A stretch of DNA of 64,000 nt, from contig JBAMDO010000050.1 in NCBI GenBank assembly GCA_037074765.1, positions 124,001-188,000 of the forward strand, given 5' to 3'. The position numbers and the translations under genes were made by a program. The notes under the pieces are model-generated. The model made no database searches and was not told where the DNA came from. It saw only the letters and a program-made list of their open reading frames with translations. Within the stretch, counting starts at the first letter, position 1, and every line of letters begins with the position of its first letter. Source of the stretch: Mansonella perstans (lineage: Eukaryota > Nematoda > Chromadorea > Rhabditida > Onchocercidae). This document shows, piece after piece, positions 1 through 13,409 of the stretch.

Positions 1-1793
1 TCCAAATAAATTAAACTGCAAAATTTAGTTCATAAGCAGAACGGGTCATGCCAAAACAATTTGTATACATTTGCTTTGGACCTACGTAAACATTTCGCAC
101 CGTTACTAGCATTAGGTCACTAAGATCTTATGGAAAAAGATGAGATGCTATGATGATATTTTCAGTAAGAGCAATGAAATTATGGAAATTTTAGAAAGCA
201 TTCTAAACATAAAAAAAAATATAGCTGGGTAAAGTTGCGAAGTGAATGGAAAAGAATCAAAACATCAACAAACAGATTAACTAAAGCTAAAAGAATGATT
301 TAACTTTTTAAATGCAAAAAAGGCAAATCAAGCCTTACAATACAAGACCAATAAGTACCAAAACTTTTGTTTATTCGATCCATTTACCAATAACTACACG
401 ACTAGAAGATAACGTCGTGTACTGGCGGTACTTCTGATGTTTTGCAAACAATTCATTCCGTAAATACTATTTCTAATTAATTTATATTGACCTGTTCAAC
501 TACACTGGCAAACAAACGAGAGGTGTTTATTTTTTAAGTTGAAAATTTCGAGAACATTTTCTATCACGATAATATTACAAGATTTTCATTCGTGCAAGCG
601 AAAGGTATCTGTGTGAAATTTCATGAAAAAATTGAGATTAACACTCATACATGACGCATCTAGAAAGTCCCAGTTTCAGAATAATTCTAGCAGAAAGTAT
701 GAAAGAACCTTAACTTGCTGAAAAAAAGTACTAAAATTCCTCATCTGAATGAGCAAACTTACTTCAACAAAAAAAAGCTATATCCATTTTGCTCAACAAA
801 AAATATGCGAATATAGCAAATTAAAACAAGGAATATTAACATCAATAAAACAGAAAGTAATGAAGGAAAGGGTACAACAAAATTTGGCAATCAAGTACCC
901 ATTCTTTTTTAAGTAGCCATTATGATTAATATTTTTGAGATTTTCAAACATCTTTACATTAACCTTCGCAATTACCGATAATATCAGTTGAACATTGCCT
1001 CTACGCAACGGATAATTCAGAAAGTCGATGGAAGATATGATTTTAAGAAACAGAAACAACCTGGATTTAAAAAAGAAAAAAAAAACAAACTCAGTTTTAA
1101 AGTTGCATCTATTTAGTTCTCATTTCTTTCCAGGATATTTTTCATGGTTAAGTTTTTCGACTATTGCTATTAAAATCACCGAATTGGAAGAATTTAAAAT
1201 TAAAAAGACTGTCAAATACAATGATTGCGACATTAAACTTCGAATTTTGCATCAAATACTGAATTATCACAACAATCGGTACTACCTGAACATACGAAAA
1301 AAAATTGAAAGGGTACGGTAGCTTGGATATGCCGTATATAACATGTGAATGAAAAGAATTGCGAATATACGGAGATACACACCTGCTCAACACTGCTATT
1401 ATACTATAACTTTGTTATGTACATAATAATCGCTATTTAAGCGATAAAAATAGCTGAATGATGCAGCAGTTATACGGTAACACGAAGTATCTTGATCGAA
1501 CCTCAATAATTTCTGAATTATACTAAATGCTAAAATCTTCTTCATTCTTTATTATCTCTGAACTTGCTCGAATACTTGAAAAACAAACTTATTGCATGAT
1601 TAATTAGTAAAGCCTTCTACATCAAAAAATAGATATGGGTATTTAAGAAAAAAAAAAACAAAGTATAGATTGTTAACAATTTACCAGAATTTTATTAAAT
1701 AAAATAAGCAATTAATATATATCTAATGTTATCGAACATGCGCACTAAGTATATATTTTCGCATTACGAAAAAAAAACAATACCTACAATGAT

Positions 1794-1890
1794 AGCAATG
1801 GTGATAAAAAAAAATCAATACCACCCATAAATCCCGGGGCTTAGCGATGGTGATAAAAAAAATCAATACAATCCATAAATCCCGGGATTT
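1794..1890. repeat. two-copy tandem duplication, about 49 bp unit
   Basis: Copy 1 (1794-1842) and copy 2 (1843-1890) share the order GGTGATAAAA, ATCAATAC, CCATAAATCCCGGG with a few substitutions and a one-base change in the A run. The copies are adjacent, so this is a simple local duplication. Confidence 0.85.
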
Positions 1891-2075
1891 AAAATAAATA
1901 CAATACTGATGATAAATAGAAAAAATTTCAAAATAAATGCACATAAGGATGTGTGCTATGTTCGTAATAAAAAAAGTAAGATTTATAAATTATTTGAAAA
2001 TTTTTATTGGGCCAGGAAAAAAAGATGTCTATGTGTGTATGTATAAAGAGCGAGAAAGACTGAATTAGCGGTTAT

Positions 2076-2111
2076 GAGAGAGAGAGAGGGAGAGAGAGAG
2101 GGAAAAGGAGA
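2076..2111. repeat. GA microsatellite
   Basis: An interrupted GA/GGGA run followed by more purine-rich sequence to about 2145. It has no coding potential. Confidence 0.85.
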
Positions 2112-4552
2112 AAGACAGGTTGAGGGAAAAGGAAAAAGTCGGGAAGTTTTATCGGGAATACGTGGTATGCTTCACTGATCCCGAATATCTGTTCCATTTT
2201 TTCTCACCTCCTGAAGCAATATATATATATATAGGATAACTTGTAATTTTCATCGTTACATTATCAGCAATCAAAAGAAGAAATGTCTCTTTTAAAATTG
2301 GTTTAAAATAATAAGCAATAGCATAGCTATTGGAATGGCTTAAAAAGTCATCATGTTTTGTGGATAAAAACAAGAAAAGTTCATGTTTACTATTTAATTT
2401 TTGATCGATCGCGCATCAACAAGACCTAAAAAAGTAACTCATATAATGATACATAATGATCACAATGATAAACGTTCCACAATTTCTCCCACTAAAATCA
2501 CACTAAAATTAAACTGAAACTTCTAATTCGTAGTGCTTTCATCGAGTGGAATGAAATAAAAGGGTTCAATTTGTCACATTATTATGTCACTTTCTTTTTT
2601 TATAAGTTAATTTTTTAATCGACTTAATGATTTTACGTCGTGTTCTCAACGTGTGTGGTCGTAGACAAGGCAAAACAATAATGGATACATTAAATTCTCA
2701 TCATTGTATTTATTCACCTATTTGTCCTGCAAGATGTGTGCCAAAAATTTGGTTCAAGCCGCAGTAGCTGAAATTTTAGCTGAAAAGCAGTATTATTTGA
2801 AGAAGGAATTTTTTTGTTCATGTATTATGTGATAGTCTTTGTCTCCAAAATTGCTTTACATCCATTCTTAAACATTTGCTATTTTTTCTTTTGGAATGTT
2901 TACAACATAAAAAAGATACGAAGGAGATCAAATGGATGATATTGAAATACGTACAAAGTAAGATTAAAAAAAGACTACAGAAATGAAACCTGGAAAATAA
3001 AACCAATAAATCATTGTTACGCATTCTTGAATAAATGATTTAAAACTATCTATTTTACAATACAATATTTTTATACTTTGAATAAAAAATTTTTTGTTTT
3101 TTCTCTGTGCATACATAAGCTATACATGCACACGACGTTTGATGCTAAAGTTCATGAGTATAAATATACGTTTAATTAGAGCGATGGTTAAGAAAACACA
3201 TATAACCACATTTGTATCTGATATTACGAGAGACATATAACTTGTGGAGCACAACTAATAATTTTCTATTATATATTACATATGCTCAATTTCAAAGGAC
3301 TAAAAAAACTATAGATACATGTGCATCTCGCTATACATCATCCTATTACACCTTTATTTTAACACAATTACTACAACTACTATTACCCTGATATTACTGA
3401 TTCTTCTGAAAATATCCAAAAATCCTGATATTTTTGGGCCTCTATCAGTTGTTTCTTTGTTACCAATATTAGCAAGAAATATGGCCTTGATAATTAATTT
3501 AATGTCCAGAGTTTGCAAAATAGATCGGATAACAGGTATTGCAATTTGATATCTCACTATAAAACCATTATTGCTATTGATTGTAAAATATAAACAAATA
3601 TTATCCAACATTAATTTTTTACTGAATAGTTAGTTAGCTATGTTGTTTAATATTCTTTAAATGAATTCTAAACTATATGTAAAATATTTACAAAAACGGA
3701 AAAGGAAAGAAGAGGCAATTTCAATTAGCAGCATATACTTTCACTGCTTTATCTGGCAATAAATAAGTGTAAAATAACTTAGCCCATCTAATTATCAGAT
3801 TTGTTTAGAACGATAAATTCGCTGTTTGAATGAATCATTTTTCTGCTTAGCCTATATGACTGAAAATATTTAACATTTGATGAATCAATTAATTTCCACT
3901 TCCTATTCCATATGCACCAATCAACTGATTTCATCTAAACGATTTTCAAATTTAAACAGCAAATAAAAACTTGCACTAAGTAATGCAGTTTACTAGATTA
4001 GGAAGCAAGTGTTCGTAAAACAGATCATAAAATTGTCAGTTATCACGTAGTCCCGAATTTCTGAAACAAACTTCCTCTTTGGGCTCTACACGAGTAATGT
4101 AGTGTTGCATGACAAAGATCTTAAATGGACAGAATCTTTCCATGATATCCGAAAGAAGAAATGAGCAGCAAATTTTTGAAAAACTGATAACTGGTTTCAG
4201 AAAAGATAGTAATAGACATGCTGATGCACGCATACTAAGCATATATATTAGTATAAATCCATACACATTACTCAAAAAAAAAAATCGAGTGTTTTTCATT
4301 ACATAAACAAATAATCTACACAAGAAAAAAAATACATGAAGATATATTATTACAGAATATAACAAAACTTTCGGTAAAATACTTCAGAAAATTGTATAAT
4401 GGAATGATTGAATGTAAAAATAAAAGTCTCATTGTAATCAAATGTTCGAGTACTACTTATGGAAAGAGGACGATTGTTTCGGTATGGAAATTGTTTAAAT
4501 AGCTTGGAAAATGATAAAAGAAACGTTTTGAGCGGAACTCTGAAGTACAAAC

Positions 4553-4841
4553 CTGGAAGGGCTTTTCACCACTGTGAATTCGAATATGCTCCTTGAGATG
4601 ATGCTTGAATTTAAAAGCTTTCGGACATTCTGAGCATTTAAATTTCCGCAGTGCTTCATCGGAACATTGCACAGTGGCTTTGATGCGCTCACCAACGTAA
4701 ATGGCGTTGGATGTCCCTGCTACGGTGGAACCCTTTGCCGTATCCAAAATTCCGAGCATCTTCCTATTCCTTTTTATACTACCAATGATCTCTAACACTT
4801 CTGCAGTTCGTCTTCTATGACCACATACTATAGATACAGTA
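4553..4841 (-). CDS. zag-1: zag-1/ZEB-type C2H2 zinc-finger transcription factor, internal exon
   Basis: One exon of a ZEB-family repressor; the C. elegans member ZAG-1 acts in neuronal differentiation in the nucleus. The exon encodes about 96 residues and ends with a complete C2H2 finger: CSECPKAF, then FKHHLKEHIRIH, then the linker SGEKPF. The KHHLKEH/RIHSGEKP wording is the signature of the N-terminal finger cluster of ZEB1/2 and ZAG-1, not of a generic C2H2 protein. The donor is CAG/GTTTGT below 4553. The chosen acceptor (TTACAG before 4841) gives a frame that fits; a second acceptor before 4800 would give a shorter exon. Neither the next finger nor the homeodomain was seen in 1-4552, and upstream exons were not recognised, so the gene is partial and has long introns. 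The family call is firm; exact exon borders are less so. Confidence 0.85.
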
Positions 4842-7800
4842 CTGTAATTAAACTGTAATTAAGTCAAAACCCATATAATACACAAAAGTGCGAAATCGTA
4901 ACATAAATCGCTCAGCAAGCAATCATCTTGACAGAAAAAAAAAAACCCCACATCTCCGGAATGGCCACCCAGTGTGCTGGGACAGGACAGATTCAGCAAA
5001 CAAATCATTCAACAATAGCGAAAATTCAAGAATGATAAACACTGATTTTCAAAGAGACATAAACATATTAATCTGAAACTCTAAAAACGTCAAAACTGTC
5101 TGATTACTTATTATGTATGTATCGGTTTCGAATATCGGCTCATAACATCAAATAATTTCGTTTGGTCCATTTGGTTTTATCCTTTGTTTTTTTGCGCACA
5201 GAATATAACAGACATATACAACATATTCTCTCTGGCCCAGTCAAGCAAACCATCAAGCATTTGTCATCATAAAGCAAAGGAACATTGAAATTCCACCTTG
5301 AGTTTATCTATTTTTTGTATATTCTTAAATCTGCGAAAAAAAAATTTTCTACAGAATAATTTTTCGATCACTTAAACAACACGTATCGAACGTGTGCAAT
5401 TTGCGTGAGCAGGCAAATGCTTTTTGTAATTTTTGATGATGAAAGTAGCACTGAAGTAATGATCTAAAAGTGAATACAGAGTGTAGATTATGAGCAAGAA
5501 GTTGAAAAGCAAACAGGAACAAGCTGCGACGTTAATAAGAAGCGTTTTCATTGGAAGATGAAAGGGAAGCAGGAAGCATCTACACAAACATACACAGGTG
5601 TTCTGTTTATAATGTTTCGAAAAATTCGTCGCACAAAGGAATAATGGATTGAGAAAACAACTGTCAAACATGATCTTATTTCAACAGCATCTGAAAAATT
5701 GATCGCACTCCTACTCGTGTGAATATCTCTCCATACAATCTATTAACAATAAAGGTGAACAAAAGATTCACTTTATCGCCTAGCTATTGCAATATAATCT
5801 CATCAACTGGATGTAAAATTCAAGCAAATTGATTATTGCACACATGTAATTTACCTGATGAAAAATAACCACGAGCGATCCCACAGTTGCTGAAAATCAA
5901 AAATATCGCTTTAGACAACTGATAAAAATGAAAAATGATGATATGATAAAGAGTATGATTTAAAAAATTTCGGAAAATATAATCTGAAGCAAATGGATGG
6001 TGCATAAGAATGAGTGCAATGAATATTTTATAAAGTTTTTGCAAAAATTGAAAAGGTCATCATAATTCCCAGAAATGTAAAAGCGTATAAGTGAGGGAAA
6101 ACAAAAGTGATATGCTGTGAAATCGGAAGTTTGCTGTGAATTATTGATGTTTCAGAGAAAGAATGCAGTGTGATCATTTGAAGCAATCTGTACAAAAGTA
6201 GTGTGAGCTGTGCTCACAACATATCAATGACTGATTGCTCTATCCAGTAAAATCATTTTTGTTTACAGCTTCAGTGGGATTCCTTTGTCGTGATTTTTAT
6301 AAACATATTAAAACTGATTTTCTAACTGTTGATTCATTTAACTTCTGAAAGATCATCTGACTAAATGAGTAATTCATTACTATTATCATATCAAATTGTG
6401 ATTAGACTTCGCCATTGTTTCCTCACTATTCTTCCATAGGCGGTCTACAAACAGAAGTAATAGTATGAAAGTGTAACTATCTTGAAAATTCTAGCGAACT
6501 GATGGCAAATGAGCTTAAATATCTGAAAAAGCAAATTGAGAGGTGAAATGAACAGAGAAGTTTGACATACAATATCATAAACTTTTCCCGAGGATTTATG
6601 CACGGGTATGGATAACATCGGATCACATTATAATTAAGATTCGAGCCGGAAAGAATGTGATCTAGAGAGTTTCTCAGTGCTGATATTTTTAGACATGAAC
6701 CGATATAACGCTTGGTCTTATCAGATATAGTTTTATGTTACTGAACTTCACAGCCAATATTTTAGTTACTAAACTAAATTTGTGAAATGGAAAAATAATG
6801 CGTCGCAATGATTTCCAAAGCAGTGTATCGGTTAAGCTCACCAAGAATTGATGATAATTTATGTTCAGATTCAGTTCTGCTAAATACGGAAAGCTCTAAG
6901 ATAAACTGAAATAAACAAATAATGAAATAAGCAGAAAAGGCAATCTATGGTTTTTGTATATCAGAGAGAGAATACAAGTTTATTAGATATCGGTGCATCA
7001 CAATAATCAAACTTTTCCTCTTTTCCTTTACATTTTTAGTAACCGAAAATGGAAAATCATAGTAAGAAAATGTTATTCTATGGTATATATAGCCTTTCTT
7101 GCAACAACTGAAAAACTAAAATGTGGTAACTCAAACTCTCACTCCAATTGAGCTATATGTGTTCACTTTTGGTCAAACTCTGGAAAAACTCGTTCGAAAA
7201 TAAAAACTGTTTTAGTAAAATGTTCGTCCTTTGATTTCGTATTATTGTATAGCAAAGCGAATGCTGATCACATGTTCTGATCCTTTCCATTTCTGGCATT
7301 AGGGGAGAATAATATCGGGCAAACATTATGTCGAGAAAGATTTCCTGTGATTTTCCTCCTCAGAGTTCTACAATATCGGTTATTGTATGAAATTTCCCTA
7401 TTGTAAATTAAGATCAAACAAGGAATAATTGAATTTTCGGAACAGTCGGATTTTTTATGATGGCGAAAGTGTGAAAGTTGTGTAAAGAGGAAAGCAGCAT
7501 CGCATGTATTCATTCCCGTAGCTTGGGGAAAAATTGCAGCGCCGAGAACGTGAACGTTACGGAAATTGCCCCGTTTTGATGGAGCAGCAAAAAAGAATGA
7601 AATGATTGGGGGGAGAACAGTGGGAAGTGATGATGATTTTAAGGATAGGTGGAGTAGTAGAAGGTAAGGCGCTCCAAGCAGATCGAACAGGACGATTGAG
7701 ACATTAAGTAATTGGATAAGAGAGATGAGCTATAGTAGCGCCAGAGACAGGCCAGCCAAAATGGATTAGTTTGAACCCATCTGTCCTGCTACCCTTCATT

Positions 7801-10800
7801 TCTTATTCCTTCCTTCCTTTCCCAATTCAATGCTGTTTGCAATGCTTCAAATCATCCTTCAGCAGTAGCAGCAGCAGCCTTATTCTTCTTCTTTCAAAAT
7901 ATTTCCTATATAGCTCGTGCAGGAGAAACCCTTCACGACTTTATCGAATAGTCAACAACCAATTCTTTGACCTTATGATTCCTTCTATTAATGGTGGTGG
8001 GTGTTTTAGGATGAATTCAAATTTAGGCACATCATATTTCTCTTTTTAAAAACTATGAATAAATTCCTTTACTCATTCAAAAATACATCCATCCTATGGC
8101 CATTGCAATGAACGGAGAATTCATTTCATAAGTGTTAATTTTCTCCATTACTTACAAATATTTCATTGTAGCATTGAAAACAGATCTATGATATATGCAG
8201 ATCTATAGATAGCTCTTGTAACTCTTCTATATGTTGAATTTTGAGATATAAGTAGAATATTGTAAAATACAATTAAGATTTTTACACTTATAAAGTTGAG
8301 AATTAATAATGCTTCTTTCTACTCATGTAATGCTAAAAAAAAAACATGAGGAAATAATGTAAACAAATTTCCGAAAGCTTTTCAATTTGCCAATTGATTA
8401 TTTTTTTTTTAAAAAAAAGTTTTGAAATTGAATGATTAAACTGAAAATGACATTTTATGCTAAAAAGAATCGCGTTATGTACAATATATTTTTATACAAT
8501 TTTCAAGAACTTTTAAAAAGTGTCACATATGATGAAGCAAATCTTCGAGCCGAATACTAATTAATAGGAGGTAAATCTTCGAGGTTATGGGCGGGGTGAG
8601 AAGAGGTGATGTTTGAGCAACAACACAGGTGCTCATCTGTATAATCCCACGGTCAACAGCAGATACAAAGGGCTGTAATTGAACAAGGAAGCGAAAGAGG
8701 ATAAGATATTTAGTGGCAATTAGGGAAGTAATACTAAGGACGGGCGGATATATGTGTTATATATGATGTATACAATATATATATATGTTGTATATAAATG
8801 TAGAAGTCTGCAGCAAACTCTAAAGATGGAAAATCACAACACAACAGAAGGAAGACACAACTGTGGAACAGATGGTCTCTTTTTTGAGGAGAAAGGAAGA
8901 GGTAAATGAAGGTCGTGAGCTCTATTTTAGGGGTTAACAAGCTTCTTTAACGGTCACTAATATACAACCGACAGAAGATGCCAAATATGACCCTCACAAA
9001 AGTTCGTGTGTATTTTACATTTCTTATTTTTCCTGTTTATTCTTGTTAGCTCTAATTTATTTTATTTTCTCACTTCTTCCCACTCTTGATATGCAAAAAA
9101 GCACGGTGGTCATACACAGTATCTGAAACGAACAAATTTAGCAGAAAACTTTTTAAGATCACATTTGGAGCAAAGATAACAAAATTCATCAAGTATTATA
9201 GTTCCTTTATTTTTAGATTCATAAGATACATAAGGGATGAAGTCACTTTGTTCAAAATACGTCGAATCTATCAGAAATATTAGTATCTACAAAAAGTCTC
9301 TACTTCTTAATATTACGATAAGATATGTCGTTATTGTCCAGCTTATGGTCATTATTGTCCGCTATTAGTTAAATGCTAGTAGCAAAGCTGTGTTGGATCA
9401 ATGTCAGCAATGCTAGTTAATATTAATGAAAAAAAATGCATTATGTAGCTAACAAGATTAACTAAGACATGAATTCAACACCATCTGTGGTACCACATGA
9501 AACAGCTCACTGTTATCGGAAGTTACTCTAGTATGTTCGTAATTACTGACTTCGTAATTACTGACTCATCGTTTTTTCGCTTAGTGAAGAATACAAATAT
9601 AAGATCTTCTTCACTAGTTGGTACGTCTTTAAAACATACAAAGCGGAAGTAGCATACTGTCATGTAATGTACAAGTTTAGAATCATGGATGATACCTCCT
9701 AACTTCAATTGTAGAACTTCAGCATGCCACTCTTGCAGGATCCACCAAATGAAAATTACGATAAAAATGAATAGAAAAAAAAACTTCCTTACTTACAGAG
9801 AGATGGTGGAAACTTATCAGTGAAGCAATTAGGAAGATAAAATTTGCTAATTTAAATGCTAGTCCACTTCAGTTTAGAAAATATTCCCATTACAATGACA
9901 CCTTTTTCCTTTTTCCACTAGTCCACCACTTCGCGCTGACAATTGCGTCGTAATAAGTGAATTTTTGAAAAATGAAATACTTGAAAAGCGTAAAACTGTT
10001 CTATGTAAGTTTATCACATCAATATCCAAACAGACAAAGGTAAATGTGCTGAGATGGCAAAAATGATAAAACTTTAAAAAGACAAAGGGAACAGGCAGAC
10101 TGATTAACTTATTAAGTTGATTAATGAATGTTGGCTCAAACTAACACTATACGCTGTCAAAAAGCATCAACCGTCTTGGTGGTATACGGTAGTAAACGAT
10201 TTACAAAAGCTTTGGAAGTAAAGAAGGTGAAATTGGAGAAAGGGGTTACTGAAAAGTGCCGATTTTGCACCTGTTTGTTGAGGATGGGCAATGGGATATT
10301 TTTCAATATACAATAATACTTGCTTGACAGCTGCTTCATCTCCCTCCTCTTTCCTTTTTCCTTCTCTCTTCTCACTTACTTATTCGCTCATTATTACTAC
10401 CAGATAATGCAATACCTATTTAGTTTACTGCTGAAAGTTGCGCAGCATTACTAAATTCATACAGAGCACTGTTAAAGTAAATCTAAATTTTTCTCAATAT
10501 CCTTCATAATCAATCTCACATTTCATTCTACTGTCAATTTCTTCAAAATCCCAGTTTTACTGAAAGGAAACTAACTAACATTATCAAATTGTATCTGATC
10601 AAAGAAATCACAGTTCCTGTTAAACTTGTATCTTTGTAATTATTATAAAATCATTGGTGGCAAGACTTTGCAATGCAATCTATAGCATTTTATATGAAAC
10701 GACTGGTTAACTCCTCATTCACGCTTTCCATGCGTATATATTAGCTTTATTTTTAAAGTTGAAGACTTTTGTAAAGTGATAATCATTTCAGAAGTAATGA

Positions 10801-12501
10801 GATATATGCATTTTAGTTTAAATATTCTGTTGATAGGACAGGAGAAGCAAGAAATATGTTTGGAAAAATGGTGTAGCCGGTTCAGAGAGATTAATGGTAA
10901 GGATCTGTATCTAAACGGCGAAAATTTTTGAAATTGAAAGGTTATAAATTTGGACGCCGAGGAAACAAAATTGCGGCAGATGTTAATAGTGGTGGTTGTC
11001 CAGCTTTGTTCAAAAACATTTTGTGAGAGGAGCAGAAATGATACCTTGTTGTCTAGCCTTCACTACCAGAAAACCAACAGGTGGTATTTGAACCTCCACG
11101 TCAACAAATTTGATTTTTTAGTGTTTATTCACCTATGACTGATTTAAATATCAGCTGCCGTGAAAATTTGCATTTTAAAAAGAGTGAAAACTGTCATGAG
11201 AAGAAATAATTAGCAGTAGTATCTGTGTGTTTTAGATGTGCACTTTTCCTTTATACCATAAAAATTTATGCAGCACCCTTCATGTTTTAATGTAGATGAT
11301 AAATTGAATCACTTTAAAAACAAGTACTATATTTTCTGGGTAGTAATATCGTTCATATTTCCTACCGACTGTTGTGAATACAAACAAATTTTGAACTCGA
11401 CACATCAAAGCACGAAATGAGCTGACTTCAGTAATAAAGTAAAAGTAATTCGTGGGGTATTAACTTCTCAGTTTTTGGAATAATTTACATTTTGTAAAAA
11501 CACTGATTTTGTTAGAACAGCAGGTAATGCAGATTTCGGCACTTAATGTGGAGTAAATGGAAATATCAGCGTGACAAACTGCCAGGAGTATTAATGTATT
11601 GTACATGAACGATATATTTCAGTCCTTTCACACAACTTAATTAAACGAACAACCGTATTTTAAATCGCTTTTTTATTTTATCCTTATACTCTGGACCATC
11701 ATTTTTTTTCCAAAGCTAAAATTCTATTTTGTTGACTCTCAAAAAGTTTCGATCTTCTCATGTACTTTTCTGACCAATACTTTTGGAAGGTTTCTGAATT
11801 CCAAAAGCGGAAATTTAGTTTATTCAAAAACCAGAAGAAATGCATAATGTCAAGCTGTACTGCACTTAGAAATATTTGAACATTCTATTTATCTAAAATC
11901 TGAAGCAAAGTAAAGCTGTCCATAAACGACGGTAAACAAAACTTTTACCTCTAATAAGAAAATCAAAATATCTATCTAATAATAAAGGTAAAATAATACT
12001 GCAAAAAGCGAAATTGAAAATGTCAAATCTTGTATCCATGATATCATAACAATGAATTCATTTACTTCAAATTTTTAACATTAATTACTTATATTAATAT
12101 ACTCATTAACTATAGAAATCTGAGAACAGCGCAGGAATCGACTGCCAAATTTTGAGAAGAAAATCTCATTGTGATATAACTAAACGTCATGAATGAAAAC
12201 GTATAATTGAGTCATAGAGTAAACTATCACATTCAATTCTTTTTCACTGCTTTGATTGTCAATAATTTATAGACGTAATTTCCGTTGGGAATTTGCTGTG
12301 CTTGAATTTTACAGTAACTCTCACAGCGCGGTAAGAAAACATCTAAATAACTATTGCAGTGTTTTTTAAACAAACAAAATTCACTAAAATTTGATTTATT
12401 TAACTTATTGCAAAATCTGATCGAATTATTCGTATAATTTAATTACTAAAATGTGAACGTCAAACTTTCATGCAGACAAAATGGATAGGTAGATGCTAAT
12501 T
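4842..12501. other. gene-poor region, no supportable gene
   Basis: Only short unrelated frames occur, several hydrophobic or low complexity. Around 7560-7760 the plus strand is purine-rich and less AT-biased than its surroundings, followed by a serine-codon-rich pyrimidine block to about 7900. That could be regulatory sequence of the zag-1 locus, but nothing proves it. The upstream exons of zag-1 should lie in this direction but were not identified. Confidence 0.5.
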
Positions 12502-12546
12502 TGTGTGTGTGTGTATGTGTGTGTGTATGTGTGTGTGTATGTGTGT

Positions 12547-12630
<84 letters not shown>
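12502..12630. repeat. long GT microsatellite
   Basis: About 130 bases of GT with regular ATGT interruptions in the first 50 bases, then a pure GT run. The Cys-Val open frame across it is an artefact of the repeat. Confidence 0.97.
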
Positions 12631-12633
<3 letters not shown>

Positions 12634-13375
12634 CCTATGCGTGTGTTATGTTTGCGACCAGTGCAGGTGTGATCATATATGAATTACCGTAGCCTAGAAA
12701 CGAGAGCATCCAGCACATATATATATCTATGTATGGAGAAATGTTGAAAGTGGGATAGTGTGCTTGCATACAATTCTAATGATAATATTCTAATAGACAC
12801 AGAACCACTGATGATGAACAACCTGTAATTAAGCTAAAATAGATGATAGTAGCAAATTCTCATACTCTTTTTTACCTGGCATTTTAATCAAAATGGCAAT
12901 GATATGTGGAGCTTAATGTCTATCTATTTTGTTGAGGAATGAATGATATGTAAATAAGTACATTTCTTGGTTAAAAAGTAGTAGTAATTATGTGCCTTAA
13001 ATGTTAATTAGTTTGTTAACTAATGTTAATTAATCGGAAATGATAAGAACTGGATAAAACAAAGAGATCAAGACTGCTGCAAAGCACCAGGAAATAGTAG
13101 TGGTGATGATTGCCTTAAATGTGCCACATCACTTACCAAGACAACAAATATTGTCGGTTGGTAGCCAAACGGACGGGCATAGATGAAATGTCTACATATC
13201 AGACCACGCCCCGAGGGTTTGTCTCAGATTTATAATGTTTTAATAAAGTTCGATACATTTCCAGGAAACTTAAAAGCTCAAGGCAAGAAACACTCTATTT
13301 AGTAGAAGAAGAAGAAGGAAGAAGTGAAAAGGTGAACTTGTGGAAATTTCAATAAGCAGGATTAAAATCATTGTT

Positions 13376-13376
13376 G

Positions 13377-13408
<32 letters not shown>
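13376..13408. repeat. GA microsatellite
   Basis: GAGA run with a single GAAA interruption. Confidence 0.85.

Positions 13409-13409
<1 letters not shown>

Larger units (their letters stand above)
1..4552. other. gene-free AT-rich stretch, probable zag-1 intron
   Basis: No open frame here has recognisable protein similarity or a run of consistent splice sites. The minus-strand zag-1-like exon at 4553-4841 ends in a good donor, and the expected next exon (zinc finger with a FSHSGSYSSH-type core) was not found between 1 and 4552. The stretch is therefore most simply read as intron of that gene. It holds a 2-copy tandem duplication (1794-1890) and a GA-rich microsatellite (2076-2111). Confidence 0.45.

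Noticed and set aside
2554..2572. AAATAAAAGGGTTCAATT shared with the LTR-like block near 45985
   Set aside because: An AT-rich 18-mer shared once in 64 kb can occur by chance, and no flanking similarity extends it.
4940..4990. Minus-strand SQHTGWPF string resembling a zinc-finger linker
   Set aside because: Too short, lacks the cysteine and histidine pairs, and has no clean splice borders, so it is not annotated as a missing zag-1 exon.
7771..8049. Plus-strand 92-codon frame rich in Ser, Phe and Leu
   Set aside because: It comes from a pyrimidine-rich low-complexity block with no splice or family support.
12501..12692. Open frame of alternating Cys-Val
   Set aside because: It is simply the GT microsatellite read as codons.
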